Below are positions 1 through 4,258 of a stretch of 5,177 bases of DNA, in pieces. This DNA comes from Candidatus Thorarchaeota archaeon MP8T_1 (GTDB lineage Archaea; Asgardarchaeota; Thorarchaeia; Thorarchaeales; Thorarchaeaceae). The notes under the pieces are model-generated. The model searched no databases, was not told the origin of the DNA, and saw only the letters and a list, made by a program, of their open reading frames with translations. The translations under genes and the position numbers were made by a program. Positions within the stretch are counted from its first letter, which is position 1. Each line of letters begins with the position of its first letter. The stretch lies in NCBI GenBank assembly GCA_002825465.1, contig PJER01000144.1, positions 1-5,177 on the forward strand, read 5' to 3'.

Positions 1-568
1 ACGCTCCTTTGACCGCATCTAGTATAGGAATCCCATTGACCCGAGTGATTGTTGTACCTTCTCCATATTTCTCTAGCCAGTTATTATGACCATCAACTAT
101 CTGATACTCTCCCCTGTCGTACATGATAAGTACTTCAAACTCGAAGAAGAGACGCGCTTCAAGATACTCCTTCAATATTGGTTTCCAATAGTCATAGAAT
201 TGGTCTATACTCTCAGAAAAAATCTGGCAATATGGTTCAGCATTCCTATACCACTCTACTGCGTATAGTAGATCCCAGAGATTGGGCCCCATCACCACTG
301 AATGTCCAGTCTGCAAGGCCTGAACAGCATCAAAGATAACCTCCAGATAATCAGTGGTGCGTTTTGCAACATTCATCCTCTTCTCATACTCATCCAGCAA
401 ATTGGTCCATAGATAACCTCGTTCACGCTTCTTCAAGTAGAGGTAAGGATTATTCTCTCCTATGACAGTGAAAAGCGATCGAAGATCTGCAATCCAATCA
501 TCCTTTGTGAGATCTTTTGGATGGACTGGATTGACTTTGATGCTCCCCTCAGAATTCATAAAATGCAT
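1..568 (-). CDS. S41-family peptidase, N-terminal part (gene runs off the left edge)
   Basis: Reading the minus strand from ATG at 568 gives 189 open codons to the window edge, so this is a 5' fragment of a longer gene. Residues ~18-105 form a helical region ending in QTGHS (86-90), which matches the N-terminal helical domain of S41 (CtpA/tricorn-like) peptidases with its typical 'GHT/S' turn. Residues ~140-189 are beta-rich and contain GEGTTITRVNGIPILDAV (169-186), typical of the middle of an S41 PDZ domain. The catalytic Ser/Lys domain would lie beyond base 1, so activity cannot be judged. No signal peptide is visible, suggesting a cytoplasmic enzyme. An in-frame TAA at 580-578 limits the start to ATG 568 or ATG 559 (MNSEGS...). 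A TATA-like element centred near 584 lies about 25 bp before 559, favouring leaderless initiation there. The family call is by motif recognition. Confidence 0.68.
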   Translation of the reverse strand, partial: MHFMNSEGSIKVNPVHPKDLTKDDWIADLRSLFTVIGENNPYLYLKKRERGYLWTNLLDEYEKRMNVAKRTTDYLEVIFDAVQALQTGHSVVMGPNLWDLLYAVEWYRNAEPYCQIFSESIDQFYDYWKPILKEYLEARLFFEFEVLIMYDRGEYQIVDGHNNWLEKYGEGTTITRVNGIPILDAVKGA

Positions 569-580
569 TATTGATATTTA

Positions 581-588
581 GTTTATAT
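581..588 (-). promoter_or_regulatory. TATA-like box of the S41 peptidase gene
   Basis: On the minus strand this reads ATATAAAC. Its centre is about 25 bp upstream of the ATG at 559 and about 16 bp upstream of the ATG at 568. Archaeal TATA boxes sit roughly 26 bp before the transcription start, so this spacing suggests a leaderless transcript beginning near 559. The upstream BRE context is not distinctive. Confidence 0.45.
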
Positions 589-684
589 CTGTAGTTTCTG
601 ACGCAACATTATCCAATATGATATTTGACAAAGAGCATGGAATCAATCGAACTTATCTTGGAAACAATCGGAAAAACAGGAGAG

Positions 685-710
685 CGAAGAGGGAAACAAA
701 TCCCTCTTTG
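685..710 (-). terminator. Hairpin terminator retained in repeat copy 1
   Basis: The arms 685-694 and 701-710 pair over 10 bp with one G-U pair, around a six-base AACAAA loop (plus-strand lettering). On the minus strand the stem is followed by TTTTT at 676-672, as expected for a hairpin/T-tract terminator of a minus-strand gene. The stem bases differ from those of the other two copies but pairing is kept. Confidence 0.6.
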
Positions 711-725
711 GAAATTAAGAATAAA

Positions 726-779
726 CTAGATACAACGGCGGATGACTTCTGGTCCGACTTCTTCGAACTCCTTCTTTGA
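726..779 (-). pseudogene. Isolated actin C-terminal tail (remnant 1)
   Basis: The minus-strand translation is [17 protein letters not shown] followed by TAG, against [17 protein letters not shown] at the end of the intact actin in this window. The two differ at six of 54 bases, five of them silent in the actin frame and one giving His to Arg. That pattern suggests an origin from a once-functional actin copy rather than a recent error. No other actin sequence is attached. An ATG at 800, in frame, would give a 24-residue peptide beginning MNSFSNA and ending in the actin tail. Whether it is translated is unknown, and a remnant is the simpler reading. Confidence 0.75.
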
Positions 780-804
780 CGCGTTAGAAAAGGAATTCAT
801 AAGA

Positions 805-812
805 CATATATC
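805..812 (+). promoter_or_regulatory. TATA-like box for the zinc-ribbon gene
   Basis: CATATATC lies about 42 bp before the ATG at 850. This predicts a transcription start near 834 and a leader of about 15 nt. It sits just beyond the right end of repeat copy 1, so the gene has its own promoter outside the repeat. This is a position and composition argument only. Confidence 0.35.
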
Positions 813-849
813 ATTCGGAAAGATCAAGAAAAAGAGAGGGCAAACTAAG

Positions 850-1149
850 ATGGTCATAATTGAATTCTGTCCAGCATGTAAAAGTAGAAATGTTCAGTTT
901 CAGAGTGCTACTCCCGTAGCGGGTCTCACCAATGTATTATATCACTGCTTAGATTGTGGAGCATTCATTACAAAGAATGAGTGGAGTCAACCGATGGTCC
1001 AATATGTGGTGGACTCAAAGACACGCAGACCAATAAAACTCGATGGTTCTCACAAGAGCAGCTCACAGGGAGATGGATGTTGTAACTTTGCTATCTTCGT
1101 GATTCTCATATCTATTATATCAATCATACTAAGCCATCTTACCTTGTAA
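850..1149 (+). CDS. Small zinc-ribbon protein with C-terminal membrane anchor
   Basis: This 99-residue protein has not been recognised as a named family. Two CxxC knuckles, Cys7/Cys10 (CPAC) and Cys33/Cys36 (CLDC), 22 residues apart, form a zinc-ribbon signature. After a polar middle (residues ~41-76), a hydrophobic stretch at ~79-96 ends three residues before the C-terminus, giving a tail-anchored layout with the zinc ribbon in the cytoplasm. The frame stays open upstream to an ATG at 742. That extension ([12 protein letters not shown]...) is simply the antisense of the actin tail in repeat copy 1, so ATG 850 is preferred. A GAGAGGG stretch about 10 nt upstream is a weak ribosome-binding candidate. 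The stop lies 15 bp before repeat copy 2. The gene is alone in its strand block. Function is unknown; a membrane-tethered adaptor or nucleic-acid-binding protein is possible. Confidence 0.6.
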   Translation: MVIIEFCPACKSRNVQFQSATPVAGLTNVLYHCLDCGAFITKNEWSQPMVQYVVDSKTRRPIKLDGSHKSSSQGDGCCNFAIFVILISIISIILSHLTL

Positions 1150-1178
1150 TCAATTCAGGATTTAGAAAAACAAGAGCG

Positions 1179-1203
1179 CGAAGGCGGCACAAGATAACCT
1201 TCG
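1179..1203 (-). terminator. Hairpin terminator retained in repeat copy 2
   Basis: CGAAGG (1179-1184) pairs with CCTTCG (1198-1203) around a 13-base loop. On the minus strand a T-run (1170-1166) follows. The stem is shorter than in copies 1 and 3 but the outer six pairs equal those of copy 3. It also lies just past the stop of the convergent zinc-ribbon gene and could limit read-through from either side. Confidence 0.5.
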
Positions 1204-1219
1204 TTAAACTGTGTATATA

Positions 1220-1264
1220 CTAGATACAGCGGTGTATGACTTCGGGTCCGACTTCTTCGAACTC
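1220..1264 (-). pseudogene. Isolated actin C-terminal tail (remnant 2, broken)
   Basis: The minus-strand translation is [14 protein letters not shown] then TAG, identical in protein sequence to the last 14 residues of the intact actin. Just upstream, where actin has SKK, the frame reads S-E-E-stop, so any short ORF from the in-frame ATG at 1300 (MNSIHLKISEE) ends before the tail. It is therefore a non-translatable remnant, yet in this block it is closer to the intact gene than remnant 1 is. Confidence 0.8.
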
Positions 1265-1314
1265 CTATTCTTCAGATATTTTCAAATGTATAGAATTCAT
1301 AATGCATTTTCAAG

Positions 1315-1995
1315 TTGAATGATGATGAGTATTTGAAATGGATAGCGCTCTACTACGATGAACGAGCACCTGAGTATGACGAAGTCTACTTAGGTGGAGG
1401 ACCCGCATTTCCCAAACCAGAACTCTACAAACAAGATGTAGACACGATCATTAAGATTGTAAAGAACTTTGGGGCTGGTTCTACTATTGACATTGCATGT
1501 GGCACAGGTTTTTGGCTTCCTCACTATGCAGGAAATTGTGCTAAAATTACTCTCCTCGATCAATCAGGGAAGATGTTAGCTGAATGCAAGGAGAGGACAA
1601 AGAGATTAGGAATAATTGAGAAATGTAATTTCATTCATAGTGATTTTTTCAATTCAGTACTTGAAATGGAATCCTTTGATTCCGCTGTTGTTGGATTTTT
1701 CATTAGTCATCTCACAGATGAAAGGATGGAATCGTTCTTCCAAAAACTCAATGATATTCTCAAATCAGGCGCTAGACTTCTCATTATTGACTCTGCTTGG
1801 TCAGAACTCCGACAAAAATATCGACAAAAAGAGGAGATACAAAAACGTACCCTGAAAGATGGAAGAGAATTTGGTGTATTCAAGCGATACATGAGTGCAA
1901 AGGAAATTGAAGAGATTGTAGAGCAACATGGGTATGAGAGCTGCGACCAGTTCTATGGTCACGTGTTTCAAGCTATAGCGGCAGTCAAGAAATGA
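1315..1995 (+). CDS. Class I SAM-dependent methyltransferase
   Basis: This 226-residue protein probably transfers a methyl group from S-adenosylmethionine to an unidentified substrate in the cytoplasm. SAM-binding motif I is DIACGTGFW (59-67). Motif II ends in the acidic residue of ITLLDQS (Asp82), which should bind the ribose. HSDFF (108-112) is the post-motif II segment, FDSAVVGFFISHL (121-133) motif III, and LKSGARLLIIDS (149-160) the next strand. N-terminal YYDERAPEYDEVY (13-25) is typical of UbiE-like/Methyltransf_25 small-molecule enzymes. Length is normal and the gene looks intact. The start is TTG at 1315: an in-frame TAA lies at 1300 and no in-frame ATG precedes the conserved N-terminus. 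No Shine-Dalgarno is visible. It sits alone between repeat copies 2 and 3, and its stop is only 5 bp from copy 3, convergent with actin. Confidence 0.85.
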   Translation: MNDDEYLKWIALYYDERAPEYDEVYLGGGPAFPKPELYKQDVDTIIKIVKNFGAGSTIDIACGTGFWLPHYAGNCAKITLLDQSGKMLAECKERTKRLGIIEKCNFIHSDFFNSVLEMESFDSAVVGFFISHLTDERMESFFQKLNDILKSGARLLIIDSAWSELRQKYRQKEEIQKRTLKDGREFGVFKRYMSAKEIEEIVEQHGYESCDQFYGHVFQAIAAVKK

Positions 1996-2000
1996 GTAAT

Positions 2001-2110
2001 GAAAAACAAGAGAGCGAAGGGGGCACAGGGCCCACCTTCGTTAAACTGATTGTATACTAGATACAGCGGTGTATCACTTCGGGTCCGACTTCTTCGAACT
2101 CTTTCTTTGA
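2001..2110 (-). repeat. Actin 3'-end repeat, copy 3 (native end of the intact actin gene)
   Basis: This is the copy joined to a full-length actin gene. It comprises the last 17 codons and stop (2110-2057), about 16 bp of spacer, a strong hairpin (2040-2015) and a T-run (2006-2002, minus). Copies 1 and 2 begin and end at nearly the same points, which defines the repeated unit as the actin gene end plus terminator. Confidence 0.87.
2015..2040 (-). terminator. Actin gene terminator hairpin
   Basis: CGAAGGGGGC (2015-2024) pairs with GCCC (2030-2033) and CCTTCG (2035-2040), giving a 10-bp stem with one unpaired base at 2034 and a five-base loop. On the minus strand the stem is followed by CTCTCTTG and then TTTTT. 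It lies 17 bp after the actin stop and 20 bp past the convergent methyltransferase stop, so it may act for both genes. Confidence 0.65.
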
Positions 2111-3196
2111 GACCCACATCTTCTGGAAGGTCTTCAGTGAGCCGAGGATGGAACCACCAATCCAGACAGAGTACTGTCTCTCTGGTGGGGCAATGATTCG
2201 GACCTCGATGTTCTCTGGGACTAGTTCGGTGATCTCCTTGTGGAGTCTTTCCTTGAGTCCTGGGAACATGGTTGAACCGCCTGATAGCACAACATTGGCG
2301 TACAGGTCACGTCGCAGGTCGACATCACATGCCTTGATTGACTCGACAATGTGTTCATCGAGGGGCATAGTGTCAAGACCAATAGCACTTGGGTTGAAGA
2401 ACAACTCAGGAGCTTGGAACCGCTCTGCACCTACAGTGATGACCTCACCGTCTGGTAGCATGTACGGCTTGTCAACGCCAGCTTTGTCAGCAACAGTCCT
2501 CTCCCTCTCGGGATCAAGGGCTACGTAACAGAGCTTCTCTTTGACATCTCTGACAATCTCTTTCTCTGCACCGCTGACGAATGAGTATCCTCTCTGTCGG
2601 AGCAGCCTGCGCAGGTACTCGGTGATGTCTCGTCCAGCCAGGTCGATTCTTCGGATGGCGTGATTGATTGAAAAGCCCTCATAGATAGGAACTATGTGGG
2701 TCACACCGTCACCAGAGTCGATGACCAGACCAGTTGTTCGACCAGATGCATATAGTGAGAGTACTGCCTGTGTGGCAACGTATACTGCTGGCACTCCGAA
2801 GTTGTCAAACATGACGGAGGCCATTCGCTCTCTATTCTCTCTGGGGTTGAATGGTGCCTCAGTAAGGAGCACCGGGTTCTCGCTTGGGTCTACCTTCAAG
2901 TCGTTATAGAACGTGTAGCTCCATATCTTCTCGATGGCATCCCAGTCTTCTACAATTCCATGAGAGATCGGGTAAACCAGACGTAGGACACCACGTAGGT
3001 TGATAGCCTCTTCACCGATGTAGTAATCCCGTGTGTAGTGATCAACATCGGTCATGATTGACTCATACCTTGGATAACCAATTAGAGTCGGCCAGACACT
3101 TCGTGGCTGATCTTCGCCGGCATATCCGTTCTTGCTCAATCCAGTGCCGTTGTCAATGACAATCGGCTTTGCGCCAAGAAACTCGTCTTCAGCCAT
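2057..3196 (-). CDS. Eukaryote-like actin (Asgard 'lokiactin' type)
   Basis: This 379-residue cytoskeletal ATPase is close to the ~375 residues of eukaryotic actin and should form ATP-dependent filaments in the cytoplasm. The phosphate-1 loop is [17 protein letters not shown] (13-29), phosphate-2 is [18 protein letters not shown] (158-175), and the adenosine motif is [13 protein letters not shown] (301-313). Gln143, Asp160 and His167 correspond to actin Gln137, Asp154 and His161 that position the hydrolytic water. Segments such as [27 protein letters not shown] and the tail [20 protein letters not shown] line up with eukaryotic actin. ATG 3196 is chosen because GAGG (3208-3205) lies 8 nt upstream and [19 protein letters not shown] fits the family start; a TTG at 3229 would add 11 unconserved residues. 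It is convergent with the methyltransferase and divergent from the winged-helix gene. Confidence 0.95.
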   Translation of the reverse strand: MAEDEFLGAKPIVIDNGTGLSKNGYAGEDQPRSVWPTLIGYPRYESIMTDVDHYTRDYYIGEEAINLRGVLRLVYPISHGIVEDWDAIEKIWSYTFYNDLKVDPSENPVLLTEAPFNPRENRERMASVMFDNFGVPAVYVATQAVLSLYASGRTTGLVIDSGDGVTHIVPIYEGFSINHAIRRIDLAGRDITEYLRRLLRQRGYSFVSGAEKEIVRDVKEKLCYVALDPERERTVADKAGVDKPYMLPDGEVITVGAERFQAPELFFNPSAIGLDTMPLDEHIVESIKACDVDLRRDLYANVVLSGGSTMFPGLKERLHKEITELVPENIEVRIIAPPERQYSVWIGGSILGSLKTFQKMWVSKKEFEEVGPEVIHRCI

Positions 3197-3255
3197 TTTT
3201 CGGTCCTCGTGTATTTTAATTTTAGACAAATCCAGAAATTCAGATTCGCCAGTTC

Positions 3256-3272
3256 AGAGCTGGAGAAGCTCT
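3256..3272 (-). promoter_or_regulatory. Hairpin in the predicted actin mRNA leader
   Basis: AGAGCT and AGCTCT form a perfect 6-bp stem around a 5-base loop (TCTCC on minus). If the TATA box at 3308-3298 drives actin, transcription would start near 3276 and this hairpin would lie at the 5' end of an ~80-nt leader. It could protect the mRNA end or influence translation; this is inferred from position only. Confidence 0.4.
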
Positions 3273-3297
3273 TTGCTACTACACCGTCTCTGCAAAT

Positions 3298-3308
3298 TCT
3301 ATTTAAGG
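3298..3308 (-). promoter_or_regulatory. Actin promoter TATA box
   Basis: The minus strand reads CCTTAAATAGA, a good archaeal TATA element. It predicts a start about 26 bp downstream near 3276 and a leader of about 80 nt that carries the Shine-Dalgarno GAGG before ATG 3196. A second A/T-rich stretch (3213-3225) is nearer the gene but would leave almost no leader and so no use for that GAGG. Confidence 0.5.
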
Positions 3309-3329
3309 CTTCGTCTGATGGCCCTCTTT

Positions 3330-3341
3330 CTTTTCGAAAAG
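3330..3341. promoter_or_regulatory. Perfect 12-bp palindrome CTTTTCGAAAAG (candidate operator)
   Basis: The sequence is a perfect inverted repeat located 22 bp upstream of the actin TATA box, between the two divergent promoters. Symmetric sites here suit a dimeric regulator. The neighbouring winged-helix protein is an obvious candidate, but the pairing is speculative. Confidence 0.4.
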
Positions 3342-3400
3342 TATCTTAGTAATGTATATTATAGAGGCTTTTCTGAGCGTTTTTCAGGCAGGAGAGGACA

Positions 3401-3413
3401 TTATCTTCGATAA
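3401..3413. promoter_or_regulatory. Inverted repeat TTATC-TTC-GATAA beside the TATA box (candidate operator)
   Basis: Two 5-bp arms flank a 3-bp centre, ending one base before the TATAAA at 3415. It therefore occupies the position of the TFB recognition element, where a bound repressor could block initiation or an activator could assist it. Autoregulation by the winged-helix gene product is a reasonable guess. Confidence 0.35.
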
Positions 3414-3414
3414 G

Positions 3415-3423
3415 TATAAAAGG
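3415..3423 (+). promoter_or_regulatory. TATA box of the winged-helix / RNase III-like operon
   Basis: TATAAAAGG is a strong archaeal TATA element about 54 bp before the ATG at 3472. It predicts a start near 3444 and a leader of about 28 nt. It faces away from the actin promoter, making 3197-3471 a divergent control region. Confidence 0.6.
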
Positions 3424-3471
3424 TTAATACATGAGATTACTAGATAATATATCCGCGAATAGTGAGTCAGG

Positions 3472-4245
3472 ATGCTCGGAAAATCCCTTGAAGATACAAT
3501 CAAAGAAGAAATTGAGACTGTCAGAGCAAGACGAATCATTCTTGATCAGCTTGAGGGAGGACTGAAGACTGGCGCAGAACTTAGAGAGAAGATTGCCACG
3601 GATATCAAGGCACAGATGATGGTGGAGGGAGCTGGTAAGAGGGAGATTGAGAAGGTTGAAGTGACAAGTCCCAAACTCTATCATAACACAGGGCGTCTCG
3701 AAGACTTGGGAATTATTGTCAGCTGGAAACAATCTCAATACCGCCTTTTTGAACTTGAGCCAAGAGCTATTCATCCAGTCCGCAGAGCGTTAGGAATCTC
3801 AAAACCGCTTTTGTATGTTACGTCGCTTAGTCGACCAGAGGATCAACGACCGTTTGTACAATGGTTGACGAACAATCCCTACTTCAATCCCAAGAAATTG
3901 CTTGTCTTTGTGGAGGCAAGGCACTGGACCCGAGGCGTATCAAGAATAGTTGATCGGTTCATACCAGATGACGCCTTCCGACGTTGGACTACGGAATGGA
4001 TTGAAGTTCCTGATGAGGTTACAGGGACTGACGACGAAACAGAGTACGGGCACCTGCAAGCCACTGCCGATTTCATGGAGGCAGGAATAATCGATAACAT
4101 CTTTGTCCATGACATGGTAATCGATCTGACCTTGGGACCATCGTTAATCACCCTAGCAATGGCTAAGCTCGCGACTGAGTACTCAATCACAGCTTTCCAT
4201 GTTACGCGATATGATAGGACCAATGCTGAGATAAGCTATTACTGA
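3472..4245 (+). CDS. Winged-helix protein with CARF/Rossmann-like C-terminal domain
   Basis: This 257-residue protein is probably a cytoplasmic DNA-binding regulator. Residues ~17-97 look like an ArsR-type winged helix: RARRIILDQLEGG, the turn KTGAELREKI, a recognition helix around SPKLYHNTGRLEDLGII (66-82), then the wing VSWKQSQYRLFEL. Residues ~112-257 look like an alpha/beta sensor: strands LLYVTSL (113-119) and KKLLVFVEA (141-149), later DMVIDLTLGPSLITLAMAKLA (214-234) and strand ITAFHV (239-244). The D-x-T-x-G-x-S strand-turn-helix resembles the ligand-binding core of CARF domains, although the order is reversed relative to Csa3 (CARF first). The CARF assignment is an inference from pattern and predicted folds. 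ATG 3472 begins 28 nt after the predicted transcript start, with only a weak GTGAG upstream. The RNase III-like gene follows after 13 nt. No CRISPR or cas gene is visible. Confidence 0.6.
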   Translation: MLGKSLEDTIKEEIETVRARRIILDQLEGGLKTGAELREKIATDIKAQMMVEGAGKREIEKVEVTSPKLYHNTGRLEDLGIIVSWKQSQYRLFELEPRAIHPVRRALGISKPLLYVTSLSRPEDQRPFVQWLTNNPYFNPKKLLVFVEARHWTRGVSRIVDRFIPDDAFRRWTTEWIEVPDEVTGTDDETEYGHLQATADFMEAGIIDNIFVHDMVIDLTLGPSLITLAMAKLATEYSITAFHVTRYDRTNAEISYY

Positions 4246-4251
4246 GGGTGA
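4244..4251 (+). promoter_or_regulatory. Shine-Dalgarno GAGGGTGA overlapping the upstream stop codon
   Basis: The site overlaps the TGA (4243-4245) of the winged-helix gene and ends 7 nt before the TTG at 4259, the usual spacing. It decides for TTG 4259 over ATG 4268, which would be 16 nt away, and suggests translational coupling of the two genes. Confidence 0.65.
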
Positions 4252-4258
4252 CGAAATA

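Larger units (their letters stand above)
671..779 (-). repeat. Actin 3'-end repeat, copy 1 (tail codons, stop, 3' UTR, hairpin)
   Basis: This is the first of three homologous segments, given in the orientation of actin. Read on minus it has 17 actin-like tail codons, TAG at 728-726, a short A/T-rich spacer, a hairpin (710-685), and a T-run at 676-672. It aligns along its whole length with 2001-2110, the true actin 3' end, but is the most diverged copy, especially in the spacer and hairpin. Homology to actin stops just upstream of the Ser codon at 779; beyond it the sequence is unrelated to actin. It lies between the S41 gene promoter and the zinc-ribbon gene. Confidence 0.85.
1165..1270 (-). 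repeat. Actin 3'-end repeat, copy 2 (tail codons, stop, 3' UTR, hairpin)
   Basis: This is the second copy of the actin 3' segment. The block 1216-1264 matches 2053-2101 at 48 of 49 positions; the only difference (1238 against 2075) is silent for actin valine. The hairpin side also matches copy 3 well (GAAAAACAAG, CGAAGG, CCTTCGTTAAACTG). On the minus strand the order is tail codons, TAG at 1222-1220, UTR, hairpin, T-run. It sits between the zinc-ribbon gene, which ends at 1149, and the methyltransferase gene, which starts at 1315. Confidence 0.87.

Noticed and set aside
86..268. A 60-codon plus-strand ORF
   Set aside because: It is opposite the long open S41-peptidase frame on minus, which has recognisable helical and PDZ-like motifs and a promoter. 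The plus ORF resembles nothing known to me.
751..771. GGTCCGACTTCTTCGAACTCC, resembling a tRNA T-arm
   Set aside because: The stems do not pair as a T-arm, no acceptor, D or anticodon arms are nearby, and the sequence is explained as antisense actin tail codons.
742..849. N-terminal extension of the zinc-ribbon gene starting at ATG 742
   Set aside because: Its first residues are the antisense of the actin tail in repeat copy 1 and recur as [10 protein letters not shown] in copy 2. ATG 850 begins right before the first CxxC and has a nearer TATA-like box.
671..2110. CRISPR array or insertion sequence as the explanation for the three repeats
   Set aside because: There are only three copies, spaced by whole genes of unequal length, each homologous to the actin gene end. 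No transposase, terminal inverted repeats or short regular spacers are seen.
2148..2909. Plus-strand ORFs opposite the actin gene (2148-2528, 2694-2909) and a minus-frame ORF (2430-2221)
   Set aside because: They are shadow frames of a strongly conserved actin gene and have no independent signals.
3197..3229. TTG start at 3229 adding 11 residues to actin
   Set aside because: The extra residues have no counterpart in actins, and GAGG lies 8 nt before ATG 3196.
3132..3413. A 93-codon plus-strand ORF across the actin start and the divergent promoter
   Set aside because: It overlaps the conserved actin N-terminus and two promoter elements and has no recognisable domain.
3424..4223. Minus-strand ORFs opposite the winged-helix gene (3774-3424, 4223-3879)
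   Set aside because: They are antisense shadows of a gene with a clear promoter, domain pattern and operon partner.
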